Assembly (NCBI GenBank): GCA_001898465.1
Contig: MKTX01000009.1
Span: forward strand, 1-64,000
Origin: Sphingobacteriales bacterium 39-19
GTDB lineage: Bacteria > Bacteroidota > Bacteroidia > Chitinophagales > Chitinophagaceae
DNA length: 64,000 nt
Direction of reading: 5' to 3'
In this document: piece after piece, positions 50,868-59,787 of the stretch
Numbering within the stretch: position 1 is the stretch's first letter
Layout of the letters: each line of letters begins with the position of its first letter
Notes under the pieces: generated by a model
What the model was told of the DNA's origin: nothing
The model's database searches: none
The model's input: only the letters and a program-made list of their open reading frames with translations
Made by a program: the position numbers and the translations under genes

Positions 50868-51755
50868 GTGGATATCGTGAAAACATTAATTAATAATTTT
50901 ATTTTTTTGAGAGAGAAAAGCAAATTAAGTCAGGCACAGCTTAGTTTGACACTTGGATTTAGCCGAGGGGTTTGGAATATGTATGAAAAAGGGAATTCTA
51001 AACCAAGCCTTGACGATTTGGTTAAAATATCCGATTATTTCGGATATAGTCCCGCTGATTTAATCGGTACTGATTTGTCAAATGTCCATCTAAATGAGAA
51101 AATAGAGAGTGAAAAAAAATCAAAAAATGTCCACCTAAATGTCCACCCAAATGTCCACCTAAGTGGCAAGAAAAAAGAACAAACGCATGATGTAAAAATT
51201 ACAATTGTATCTGATACACAAGATAAATACGGCTCTAAAATAACGACAATACCCATTACAGACCTATCTATTGCCGCTGGTGGTGGCGCCATCAATGAAA
51301 GCAATATTGATATCAGTAATTCTATTCAATTGCCCTCTATTTTGGTTAAACCAGGGCATAGCTATTTATGTGTTAGAATAAAGGGCGAAAGTATGGCTCC
51401 AACATTGCAGGATGGAGGCTATGTTATAGTTCGGCTTTTAGATAGGAGTGAATGGGCTAAAATGCGGGATGAGCGTATATTTGGCGTAATAGATACAGAA
51501 GGCAAATCATATTTAAAGCGCATTAAAAATAGGTTTAAACAGGGCTTTATTGTGTTAAGATCAGACAACCCCGATTATGCCTCTTATCCATCGTTTAATC
51601 TAGAGCATGATGAGATATCTTCTATATGGTATGCGGAGTTTTATTTAAGCGCCAAGATGCCCAACGTTCACGATCAATATTATACCAGGTTACAGCAACT
51701 AGAAGATCGATTCGATTCTCTTTCCAATTACATCAAAGGAATTAACCCAAAATAG
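50868..51755 (+). CDS. Prophage repressor, XRE/S24 type
   Basis: A 295-residue repressor. The N-terminal helix-turn-helix (LREKSKLSQAQLSLTLGFSRGVWNMYEKG, residues about 12-60, quoted in part) and the C-terminal S24 domain, with GESMAPTLQDGG (Ser) and SYLKRIKN (Lys), make it a self-cleaving CI/LexA-type repressor, unlike Mu c. The linker has three NVHLN/NVHPN repeats (about 72-105). GTG start at 50868. A C-terminal coiled stretch may aid oligomers. SOS induction of the prophage is therefore likely. Confidence 0.87.
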   Translation: MDIVKTLINNFIFLREKSKLSQAQLSLTLGFSRGVWNMYEKGNSKPSLDDLVKISDYFGYSPADLIGTDLSNVHLNEKIESEKKSKNVHLNVHPNVHLSGKKKEQTHDVKITIVSDTQDKYGSKITTIPITDLSIAAGGGAINESNIDISNSIQLPSILVKPGHSYLCVRIKGESMAPTLQDGGYVIVRLLDRSEWAKMRDERIFGVIDTEGKSYLKRIKNRFKQGFIVLRSDNPDYASYPSFNLEHDEISSIWYAEFYLSAKMPNVHDQYYTRLQQLEDRFDSLSNYIKGINPK

Positions 51756-51761
51756 AACCGA

Positions 51762-51865
51762 ATTTACGTTTGGTTTTTTCGGCTTCACAATAACTAATTC
51801 GCTCAAAGCTGCGCCAGTTGTGCATTTTTCGCACATTTTTCTAATGTGTTTATTATCACGTATGG
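51762..51865 (-). promoter_or_regulatory. Right-end transposase-binding repeats of the prophage
   Basis: On the minus strand CCATACGTGATA (51865-51854, preceded by AAAA) matches the two left-end sites. CCAAACGTAAAT (51773-51762) is a weaker copy 92 bp further in. Together with the left end they give the inverted, unevenly spaced site pattern of transposable phages. Confidence 0.6.
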
Positions 51866-52000
51866 TTTTACCCCCCTTAAATAATAGTGAAAAAGGAAAA
51901 CAAAATACGGGTCAGTGAACCTTTCCAAAATCGAATGAATGGATATTCATATTTTACTTTGATGTGCTGAATCCGGGTATTTACAATATCGCAGATCACT

Positions 52001-52008
52001 TATCTTTG
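52001..52008 (+). promoter_or_regulatory. -7 box of the membrane protein/surE unit
   Basis: TATCTTTG is an exact TAnnTTTG match, 22 bases before ATG 52030. It rules out the longer frame start at 51964. It lies outside the prophage. Confidence 0.6.
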
Positions 52009-52029
52009 TTGCAAATTAAAATAAAGCGT

Positions 52030-52491
52030 ATGCAACTAGTTTTAGATTTACATAATATAATGCGTTGGGCCATCTTATTATTTGGGGTATGGACTGTTTT
52101 AAATGGTTTGACCGGTGTAATGAGTAAGCGAAAATTTACCGCTAAGGACAGCCGGATCAATTTATTTTTTATGATTGGTTGCGATATACAATTATTAATA
52201 GGCCTAATTCTTTATTTTTCAAATGGCTGGTGGGATAAAATGAAAGGGGGCATGGGAGAGGTGATGAAAAACAGTTATGACCGTTTTTTTACTGTAGAAC
52301 ATTCCTTGATGATGATTGTAGCCTGGATTTTGGTACATATTGGCAGGAGTGCCGTAAACCGTGCCGGCACCGATGCTGCCAAACATAAAAAAATGCTCCT
52401 GTTTGCCGGCCTGGCGCTCTTACTCATTTTAGCCGCTATTCCCTGGCCTTTCCGCACCGAAATAGCCCGTCCTTTATTCAGGGGTTTTTAA
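52030..52491 (+). CDS. Small membrane protein, cytochrome b561-like fold
   Basis: A protein of about 153 residues from ATG 52030 (MQLVLDLHNIMRW), with about four membrane helices (WAILLFGVWTVLNGLTGV; LFFMIGCDIQLLIGLILYFS; HSLMMIVAWILVHIGRSA; LLFAGLALLLILAAIPW). Conserved His residues (LHNIMRW, EHSLMM, HIGR) lie near helix ends, which could bind haem, but this is not proven. It is 18 bases before surE. Confidence 0.72.
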   Translation: MQLVLDLHNIMRWAILLFGVWTVLNGLTGVMSKRKFTAKDSRINLFFMIGCDIQLLIGLILYFSNGWWDKMKGGMGEVMKNSYDRFFTVEHSLMMIVAWILVHIGRSAVNRAGTDAAKHKKMLLFAGLALLLILAAIPWPFRTEIARPLFRGF

Positions 52492-52509
52492 GAATCAACA
52501 AAAAATAAT

Positions 52510-53289
52510 ATGGCAAAAAGAAAAGAGAAGCCCGTTATCTTAATTACAAATGATGATGATATAACCAGCAAAGGCATTCGGAGTATGCTGGAAGCTGTGA
52601 GTGATATAGCTAAAGTAGTAATTGTAGCGCCTGATAAACCGCAAAGCGGTATGGGGCATGCGATTACCATTGGCTCGCCTTTACGGATGAACCAGGTAAA
52701 TTTATTTGGTGATATTGAAGCCTGGCAAACAAACGGAACACCCGTTGATTGTGTGAAACTGGCTGTAGATAAAATCCTGAAACGTAAACCCGATCTTTGC
52801 CTGAGCGGCATTAATCATGGCGCCAATCATTCTATTAATGTATTGTACAGCGGTACCATGTCGGCCGCCATGGAAGCGGCTATCGAAGGAATTCCGAGTA
52901 TTGGTTTTTCTTTGCTAGATTATAGTTATGATGCTGATTTTACAGCTGCAAAGCAAGTCGTTCACAAAATAGTAAGCGCTGTTTTAGGAAAACAAATACA
53001 AAAACATTTATTACTGAATGTGAATATTCCAAAATGTACGCCCGAAGAATTAAAGGGAATCCGTATTTGCCGGCAGGCATATGCCAAGTATGATGAAGAT
53101 TTCCTGGAACGGATAGATCCGCACCAAAAAAAATATTTTTGGCTTACCGGTGAGTTTAAAAATTTCGACAAAGGCCGGGATACAGATGTATGGGCCCTGG
53201 ATCATAAATATGTAAGTGTAGTACCCGTTCAATTTGATCTTACCGATTATACATTGAAAAAGAAACTGGAAAAATCAAAACTGTTCTAA
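52510..53289 (+). CDS. surE: 5'/3'-nucleotidase SurE
   Basis: A 259-residue phosphatase. ILITNDDDITSKGIRSM holds the metal-binding Asp pair, and QTNGTPVDCVKLAV, LCLSGINHGANHSINVLYSGTMSAAMEA are the family signatures. It removes phosphate from nucleoside monophosphates and short polyphosphate with a divalent metal, in the cytosol. Standard length. The next gene starts at its stop codon. Confidence 0.95.
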   Translation: MAKRKEKPVILITNDDDITSKGIRSMLEAVSDIAKVVIVAPDKPQSGMGHAITIGSPLRMNQVNLFGDIEAWQTNGTPVDCVKLAVDKILKRKPDLCLSGINHGANHSINVLYSGTMSAAMEAAIEGIPSIGFSLLDYSYDADFTAAKQVVHKIVSAVLGKQIQKHLLLNVNIPKCTPEELKGIRICRQAYAKYDEDFLERIDPHQKKYFWLTGEFKNFDKGRDTDVWALDHKYVSVVPVQFDLTDYTLKKKLEKSKLF

Positions 53290-53585
53290 TGAAAAAAGAT
53301 AGTATCGGCCTGGGATTATTACTGGGCGCTATTGCACCCATAATAGGATTATTCTTATTTAAAGCCTATAAATTTGGCATTTTCAGTTACAAGGAGTTCT
53401 TTCAGTTCCTGGTGGTGGAACCCGGCTTCAGAACGCTCTCTGTAGCCCTCTCCTTATCCCTGCTTTTAAATGCATTGATATTTACTGTTTTTATAAATGC
53501 ACATAAAGATAATACGGCCAAAGGCATTTTTATATTTACTGCTATTTATGGCCTGGTGATCCTGCTTATTAAAACATTTTACTAA
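53289..53585 (+). CDS. Small three-helix membrane protein
   Basis: A 98-residue protein with three membrane helices (IGLGLLLGAIAPIIGLFLF; LSVALSLSLLLNALIFTVF; GIFIFTAIYGLVILLIKTF) and a short basic loop. Its start overlaps the surE stop codon, so it is translated with it. Bacteroidota often have such a gene after surE. No function known. Confidence 0.7.
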   Translation: MKKDSIGLGLLLGAIAPIIGLFLFKAYKFGIFSYKEFFQFLVVEPGFRTLSVALSLSLLLNALIFTVFINAHKDNTAKGIFIFTAIYGLVILLIKTFY

Positions 53586-53720
53586 GTTTCAAATTAACGA
53601 AATCATAGAATTTAATTAGCGAACTGTTAACACGGATTGAACTGTAAAAATGGGAAATTTGTACTGTTGATTTAAACAAGTAATTTAAGAATTTCTCATA
53701 AGCAGTTAGTTTTGGTAAAC

Positions 53721-53757
53721 GAAGCCCTTAGTCTTAGGGGCTTCTTCTTTTTTTATC
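53721..53757 (+). terminator. Terminator after the surE unit
   Basis: GAAGCCCTTA and TAGGGGCTTC form a 10-bp stem with one G-T pair and a 4-base loop. A T-rich run (TTCTTTTTTT) follows. It is 135 bases after the last stop; 53586-53720 shows nothing else. Confidence 0.85.
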
Positions 53758-53797
53758 CTTTCTGTTTTTATTAGATTAGTTCTTATAAGTTTGCAAA

Positions 53798-54970
53798 GTG
53801 CAATCATTCTCCAGTACATCTAAAATCATTATTACATGCAGTAACCGGCTATCGGCTTACCTCGTTATGGAAGTAGAGGCGCTGGGTTTTACACCTGCCC
53901 GTATTTTTAAAACCGGCCTGGCTTTACAAGGCACTTTACAGGATTGTATTTGGCTAAACCTGAACCTGCGTTGTGCAAGCCAGGTACTCTTTTTACTGGA
54001 TGTGTGTAAGGCCCAGGATGCAAACGGGCTATATGATCATTTACTTACCTATCCCTGGGAAGAGATCATTCCATTGGGCGGTTATTTTTCAATTAGCAGT
54101 AATGTGAGTAATGAAACCATAACGAATAATCTTTTTGCCAATGTAAGGGTAAAAGATGCCATTGTAGATCGTTTCCGAAATAAAGGATATGACCGGCCCG
54201 ATTCGGGCCCGGAGCTTAATGGGGTAGTGATTCATTTGTACTGGAAGGAAGAAGAAGCCGAAATATTTTTAGATACATCGGGTGAAACCCTTTCAAAACA
54301 TGGATACCGAAAAATACCGGGTAAAGCGCCAATGCTTGAATCGCTGGCAGCGGCTACCTTGCTGGCCGGTAAATGGAACCGCAAAAGCCCTTTTATAAAC
54401 CCCATGTGTGGCTCGGGTACACTTGCCATTGAAGCCGCCTTGCTGGCTACCCGAAGAGTACCGGGTTTGTTGCGTAGCAATTATTCTTTTATGCATATTT
54501 GCGGCTACCCCGCAACGCTTTATAATGAACTCTATAAAAAAATAGAGCAACAGGTTACCGAATTGCCACCGGGTATAACAATTATCGCATCTGATATAAG
54601 TAGTGATGCCATATCAATCTCAAAAATAAATGCCGGTATTGCGGGTGTAGAACAATATATTCATTTTGAGGAATGTGATTTTGAAGAAACCAGTTTGCCG
54701 GCCGGCGAAGAAGGCGTAGTATATTTAAACCCTGAATATGGCGACCGGCTGGGTGAAGAAGTGGCGTTACAAGCTACCTACAAAAGAATGGGCGATTTTT
54801 TAAAACAAAAATGTAAAGGTTACCTGGGATATATTTTTACCGGTAACCTGGAACTGGCAAAAAAAATAGGTTTAAAACCCAGGCGCCGCATTGAATTTTT
54901 TAATGGCAAGATTGATTGCCGGTTATTGGAGTATGAATTATATTCGGGTAGCCGTGAAAATTTAAATTAA
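53798..54970 (+). CDS. THUMP-type class I SAM RNA methyltransferase (RlmL-like)
   Basis: A 390-residue methylase. An N-terminal ferredoxin/THUMP part (IIITCSNRLSAYLVMEVEALGF, about 8-170) precedes a UPF0020-type domain with FINPMCGSGTLAIEAALLA (SAM-binding) and YLNPEYGDRLGE (a variant NPPY catalytic motif). Family members methylate 23S rRNA guanine (m2G2445 in E. coli). GTG start; a -7-like TAAGTTTG at 53786-53793 lies only five bases before it, which suggests a leaderless or near-leaderless transcript. Confidence 0.88.
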   Translation: MQSFSSTSKIIITCSNRLSAYLVMEVEALGFTPARIFKTGLALQGTLQDCIWLNLNLRCASQVLFLLDVCKAQDANGLYDHLLTYPWEEIIPLGGYFSISSNVSNETITNNLFANVRVKDAIVDRFRNKGYDRPDSGPELNGVVIHLYWKEEEAEIFLDTSGETLSKHGYRKIPGKAPMLESLAAATLLAGKWNRKSPFINPMCGSGTLAIEAALLATRRVPGLLRSNYSFMHICGYPATLYNELYKKIEQQVTELPPGITIIASDISSDAISISKINAGIAGVEQYIHFEECDFEETSLPAGEEGVVYLNPEYGDRLGEEVALQATYKRMGDFLKQKCKGYLGYIFTGNLELAKKIGLKPRRRIEFFNGKIDCRLLEYELYSGSRENLN

Positions 54971-54983
54971 ACTTCGTAATAAT

Positions 54984-57900
54984 TTAAGGGGTTGGCGTAC
55001 TATCCTGTATCATTCTCTTATCTTTTAATTCCTGTAACTTTTTCTTTCCTTTAAATAAGTCAGAAATTTTTTCAGCATCTTTACGGTAAGAGAGCTGTAC
55101 CCCCCAACGGTTGCGCTGGCCGGTAGTAAAATCGGTACTGGTACGGTTAAAGCCTACCAGCCTTAATGACCCATCTGTTCGGAGTAACCATTCCATACTA
55201 ATATCAGGGGTAAATAATCCCCGCCGGTTTAAGAAATACGGGTTATTATAATCTAAGTTCCCGCCCAGGTACACAATGAATTTTTTACCCGGCATTAGTT
55301 TTAAACCACCTCTTACATTGGCTTGCAACTGGTTGTTTGGATTGCGGGGATCGTAAATGGGATTGATATCTATGTATGAACTCACTACACCATTGGTTGC
55401 TTTTTCTAACTCTTTATTAAATGTATTGGTGAGCCAGCCGCTAAGCATAGAGCCAATGGTATTGGTGGCCAGGCCAATCGTATTTTGCTGCGAAAAAAAG
55501 TTTTGCTCATCTGAAATAAATGTATTGAATAAAAGCAGGCTGGCTACTTGCTTGTTCATTGTATTTTCATCATTCTTAAAATCGGCCAGTCTTTTAATTA
55601 CAATATAATCTTTACGCAGGGGGCTTCGTTCCGGCAAATCAAATTCAAAAGTTACAAAGGGCTTTTTTAAACTACCGGATAAATGAGACAGGATGATAAT
55701 ATCATCTTTTAACCGTAAGCCGCTGCCCGGTGAAAGGTTACTCATGTCAACATTCTTCGCCAGGTATTCTGCATCCATATCAATAATGGCTAAGTAGGGG
55801 TCACCATTCCAGGTAATGGTACCGCTCTTTAAAGTAAATGGTTTTTTAAAGAATGTTTGAAAGTTAAAAGTATATTCCCCTTTGCTTATTTCGTATTGGC
55901 CCCGAATGCTTAAGGGTTCACGGGTACCTACCCGTATATTCAGCCTGCCATTGCCTTCGCCTTTTATTACATCGCCGGTTTCTTCATCTAATATCACATC
56001 AATTTTGCAACTGGGATTGGCCACAATATTCATGTTTACGGTAATGTTGGCAGTTTGCGTACTGTTTTTTACGCTTTGCATTTCCGTACCAAATTTTACA
56101 AAATCAATATAGTCAACGGCATTGCTTTCTTTGCTTTCGCCGGTTGGTAAATATATATGGCTACTATCGAAAATGCCCGGCTGGCCGGATATATTCATCC
56201 GGATATCCGATAGTGGCCCATCAATTGTCATCAGCGCACTTCCTATTACTTTTCCATAAAATTGACTGTTGTCTTTTTTGCTGGTATTCAGTAAAAGCAT
56301 GTGTTGCGATTCTACCCGTATATTTTCAAACTCAAAATTTTTGAAAAACCGGTGGTGGAGTTTACCACTCAGGGTTCCTTCGTTACCCAGTGTATCTTTT
56401 AGTGTAGTTAATCCCAGGTCTATTACGTTGTCACCAAAATTAATGGTTTGGTTATTGAGCAGGTAGGTTACCTGGGTATACGCCACTTTTAACCTGCCAT
56501 CTTTAATTTTTGATAAGCCGGTGATGTACTGGTTCCCATTGTTACTATAAATCCTGATATTACCGTTTGCCGTTCCGCTCAATTCGCTGAAAATAGAATT
56601 CATATACGGTTCTAATATCGCCAGGTTAAATTTTTCAGCATCAAAAGCCATATCAACTTTTTTGCCCGTGGTATCTTTATAATTAAAATAGCCCTGCAGT
56701 TTAAATTTATTGGCTTCATCATTTACATCGGTAACAAAATTGATAAGCCCATTATCGGTATTTACAATGGCATCGATATTTGTGTGGCCTATATATTCCC
56801 CGTCCATACTCAGGCTGTCTGCCACTCCATTAAATTTTATTATGGGTTTCCCGGTAATATCACTTATGATGCCTTTGCCATTTAAAATTCCTTTTAATGC
56901 CGGGCGCACAATAACGAAGGGGGCAAAATCATCAATATTAATGTTTCTTAAATGGGCTACAAGATGGGTTTCATCGGTAAGTTCATCCATTTCGGTAGAG
57001 AGCGCTATTTCCTGGTCATCATGAATGAATTTTACTTCATTGGCATCTAAATATTTTTTTCTCAGGGTAAGTTCACCGTCTTTTTCAAGAATCCATTTTT
57101 TGTTATTTATTACAAATGAGGAGGGGGAGAAGTGAAGCCTTACGCCATCGGTAAGTGTGTACACAGTGCTGTTTAGTTCGGCACTGTTTAATGTTTTACT
57201 GGCCCTGGTAAGAATTTGTACAGTAGATACATCATGATGTGCGGCTAAAGTAATTTTAGAATTTGGAAAATAGAGACTGTCATTCAATTTAAACTGGTCA
57301 ATCAATACATCGGCAAATAAAGTATCAAGGGTTCCTTTACCATTTAACAGGGTATTGGAAAAGAGCCTGCCATCATACCCAAATTGAGGAACCTGCGCCC
57401 GGATACTAAGCTCATTGGTTTCTGATTTTAAACTGCCCTCAATAAGTGTATTATTAAAACCGGTAAGTTTTTTTGAAAGAAGAGGTGTATAACTATCGAA
57501 CTGGTAAGTTTGTACATGAAAACTAAAATCCTGGTTGCTTAAACGGGTTTTGGGTTCTTTAAAATAAGAAGGATAATAATTATATAAGAAGCGCTGGAAG
57601 GCATTGGGCAGTTCCATAATCTTAAAATTACCGGCAATACTGGCTTCAATTTCATTGGACCGTACTTGTAATTTTTTTTGGCCATCCTGTATAAAGGAGG
57701 TGAGGGATAGTGAGTCGAAACGCATTTGATTGCTGTCTATGAGCAGGGTTGCCCGGCTTATACGGGCATTACCCAGGAAATTATCAATATTATTGCCTGT
57801 AAAATTCAGGTTCAATAAACCCGAGAACGAGATATTTTCTTTTAGTAAACCCAGGTTCTTAAAGTTGATGTTTGTAACGTCGGCATTGGCTTGTATTACG

Positions 57901-59723
57901 GCTTCTTTTTGAGAAAGATCAATGGTGCCATATAATTCTCTTACCCGTATATTCGGATCGTTGATGGCGAAGTAACCTTCAAATTTTCTTTTGGTAAATT
58001 TGCCATTCATTGTAATATTGCGATAGCTGTAGGAGTTATAATCTATACGGCTGATGCTGCCATCTATGGAAGCATCCAGGGTTTTAAGGGTAAAGCCATT
58101 GCCTTTTATTTTTGTATCCACTGCCAGCATGCCTACATGGGGGTCTCTTAAAAAACGGCCGAGGTGAAAGCCATTGGTTTGTATCTTACCACTGTACACC
58201 GGGTCTTTGCCGGCTTGTAATTTCATATTCATATCCGACTGTACAATACCCAGGTTGGTTTTAAATGTACCATAGGTTACAAAATCGAGTGGGAAACCGG
58301 TAAACCTGCCTTTATAATGAATGTTGCCCAGGCTGTTAAAATCAGGGACAGTGCTGTGTTTTAAGGCAGGTACCAGTATGGCAAGATCGGTATAATGGGT
58401 GGTAAGCTCATTGGCATCCAGGTCAATAAAAGTACTATTGATATCCGGCAGGCCATGCATCGATAAAGTACCATCCAGGTAGGTAGGGCCGGATTTAATT
58501 TTCATATCCCGGGCTACAAAATTATCGATGGTACCTTTTGCATGCCCTTCTAATTCAAAAATCCGATTCCAGGTTTTTAATGCAGGGGCAAATAAGGCAA
58601 TGTCATCACTATAGATCTTACTGTGATTAAAATTAATTTCGAGTGTTACTTTATTTATGAAACTGCTCATATCATCATTAAACCTGTTATACCGCATGGC
58701 ATAATAATCTCCCAGGGTACTGTTATTGGTTTGCAGGTCCAGGTGGTTAAAAACCATTTCATCGGGGGTAAAGCGCATATCGCTTTTTAATTTCTTAACT
58801 TCTAAACCACATCTTTCTTTTGCACTTAAATGAATTGAGGCAGCGAGAGTGTCGTTTAAAAATTGTAAATTTTCTATAGTACCTGATATGCCTGAAAAAT
58901 AAATATGCTGCCCATCAAACTTATCATCAAATACAGGCCTTTCGGTTTCCTTATCGCTTCTAAAACTCCCATTGTCTACCGTAATTTTTTTTGTAGTCAC
59001 CACCCATCCTGAGTTATTCCATTTAAATGCCGAGATGACGGGAATTTTTTCCAATACTTCCCGTATATCGGGTTGGGGCGGCCTTTTGCCGGTAAAGTTT
59101 GATTGCCAAAACTGGGGTTCAGATAAATACACTTCTTTGATGGCGACTCTTTTTGTATTAAAATTGAGTGAATCCATCAGCAGGTCAAATTTTTTGAGGG
59201 ACGCTACCAGGCTCTGGCCAATCCAATAATCGGCTTTGGTAAAATGAATATTGGTAAAATGAATTTGCCTGAGGTCTATTTCCAGATTTTGTTTTTTCTT
59301 TTTATTAGGATCATTGGATGTGGCAAAAAAATCAACCAGGAACTGGTAATTCCAAACCGAATCTGTGCGGTTCATATTGATGATGGCATCATTGAGCTGA
59401 ATATTTTTAAGTGATATTTTATCTTTAAAAATAAACCAGTCGTTTACATTTGTTTTAGCAGCCTGAGCATATAAAAGCGTATCTTTTTTTTGATCTTCTA
59501 TCAATAGGCCTTCCAGGATGAGTTGATTAAAGAAACGAAATTTCACTTTATCTACACTCACTTTAGTATGTAATTTTGCCGATAGGTTTTTGGCAACTTT
59601 GCCTACTACCCAGGTTTGTACTGCCGGAATTTGTAGCAGGCCATAGAGCAATATGATGATAAGGGCCAGGGTTAGTAAGACCCGTAACGATATTTTTAAA
59701 ACTTTTTTCAGTGTGTTATTCAA
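54984..59723 (-). CDS. TamB-like translocation/assembly protein
   Basis: A 1579-residue envelope protein: one N-terminal membrane anchor (ISLRVLLTLALIIILLYGL), then about 1300 residues of repeated beta strands typical of the AsmA/TamB bridge, and a C-terminal DUF490 domain (IDMDAEYLAKNVDMSN; GLATNTIGSMLSGWLTN; VQLSYRKDAEKISDLF). It spans the periplasm as a hydrophobic groove and is linked to lipid transport and outer-membrane assembly. Length is normal for Bacteroidota. It converges with the methyltransferase gene (13-base gap). Confidence 0.92.
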   Translation of the reverse strand: MNNTLKKVLKISLRVLLTLALIIILLYGLLQIPAVQTWVVGKVAKNLSAKLHTKVSVDKVKFRFFNQLILEGLLIEDQKKDTLLYAQAAKTNVNDWFIFKDKISLKNIQLNDAIINMNRTDSVWNYQFLVDFFATSNDPNKKKKQNLEIDLRQIHFTNIHFTKADYWIGQSLVASLKKFDLLMDSLNFNTKRVAIKEVYLSEPQFWQSNFTGKRPPQPDIREVLEKIPVISAFKWNNSGWVVTTKKITVDNGSFRSDKETERPVFDDKFDGQHIYFSGISGTIENLQFLNDTLAASIHLSAKERCGLEVKKLKSDMRFTPDEMVFNHLDLQTNNSTLGDYYAMRYNRFNDDMSSFINKVTLEINFNHSKIYSDDIALFAPALKTWNRIFELEGHAKGTIDNFVARDMKIKSGPTYLDGTLSMHGLPDINSTFIDLDANELTTHYTDLAILVPALKHSTVPDFNSLGNIHYKGRFTGFPLDFVTYGTFKTNLGIVQSDMNMKLQAGKDPVYSGKIQTNGFHLGRFLRDPHVGMLAVDTKIKGNGFTLKTLDASIDGSISRIDYNSYSYRNITMNGKFTKRKFEGYFAINDPNIRVRELYGTIDLSQKEAVIQANADVTNINFKNLGLLKENISFSGLLNLNFTGNNIDNFLGNARISRATLLIDSNQMRFDSLSLTSFIQDGQKKLQVRSNEIEASIAGNFKIMELPNAFQRFLYNYYPSYFKEPKTRLSNQDFSFHVQTYQFDSYTPLLSKKLTGFNNTLIEGSLKSETNELSIRAQVPQFGYDGRLFSNTLLNGKGTLDTLFADVLIDQFKLNDSLYFPNSKITLAAHHDVSTVQILTRASKTLNSAELNSTVYTLTDGVRLHFSPSSFVINNKKWILEKDGELTLRKKYLDANEVKFIHDDQEIALSTEMDELTDETHLVAHLRNINIDDFAPFVIVRPALKGILNGKGIISDITGKPIIKFNGVADSLSMDGEYIGHTNIDAIVNTDNGLINFVTDVNDEANKFKLQGYFNYKDTTGKKVDMAFDAEKFNLAILEPYMNSIFSELSGTANGNIRIYSNNGNQYITGLSKIKDGRLKVAYTQVTYLLNNQTINFGDNVIDLGLTTLKDTLGNEGTLSGKLHHRFFKNFEFENIRVESQHMLLLNTSKKDNSQFYGKVIGSALMTIDGPLSDIRMNISGQPGIFDSSHIYLPTGESKESNAVDYIDFVKFGTEMQSVKNSTQTANITVNMNIVANPSCKIDVILDEETGDVIKGEGNGRLNIRVGTREPLSIRGQYEISKGEYTFNFQTFFKKPFTLKSGTITWNGDPYLAIIDMDAEYLAKNVDMSNLSPGSGLRLKDDIIILSHLSGSLKKPFVTFEFDLPERSPLRKDYIVIKRLADFKNDENTMNKQVASLLLFNTFISDEQNFFSQQNTIGLATNTIGSMLSGWLTNTFNKELEKATNGVVSSYIDINPIYDPRNPNNQLQANVRGGLKLMPGKKFIVYLGGNLDYNNPYFLNRRGLFTPDISMEWLLRTDGSLRLVGFNRTSTDFTTGQRNRWGVQLSYRKDAEKISDLFKGKKKLQELKDKRMIQDSTPTP

Positions 59724-59787
59724 TTAGCTGTAAAAATAGCCAATAACCCGGCATGGCTTATAATCGGCTACAATTTTATGTTATTAT

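Larger units (their letters stand above)
13396..51870 (-). mobile_element. Mu-like transposable prophage, about 38.5 kb
   Basis: The block has a repressor and operators, a Ner-like protein, MuA-type DDE transposase, MuB-type ATPase, GemA-like protein, a Mu gp36-like protein, DUF935 portal, MuF, protease/scaffold, capsid, contractile tail, baseplate and fibre genes, in Mu-like order but reversed (repressor end on the right). Its ends hold inverted copies of CCAnnCGTGATA: two at 13403-13436, one at 51854-51865 and a weaker one at 51762-51773. Exact borders are uncertain by a few bases because no 5-bp target duplication could be found. It separates the S24 repressor gene from a small membrane protein gene. 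All main modules look intact. Confidence 0.88.

Noticed and set aside
51964..52029. Longer start of the membrane protein next to surE
   Set aside because: A clear -7 box at 52001-52008 lies inside that extension; ATG 52030 starts with a normal membrane-protein N-terminus.
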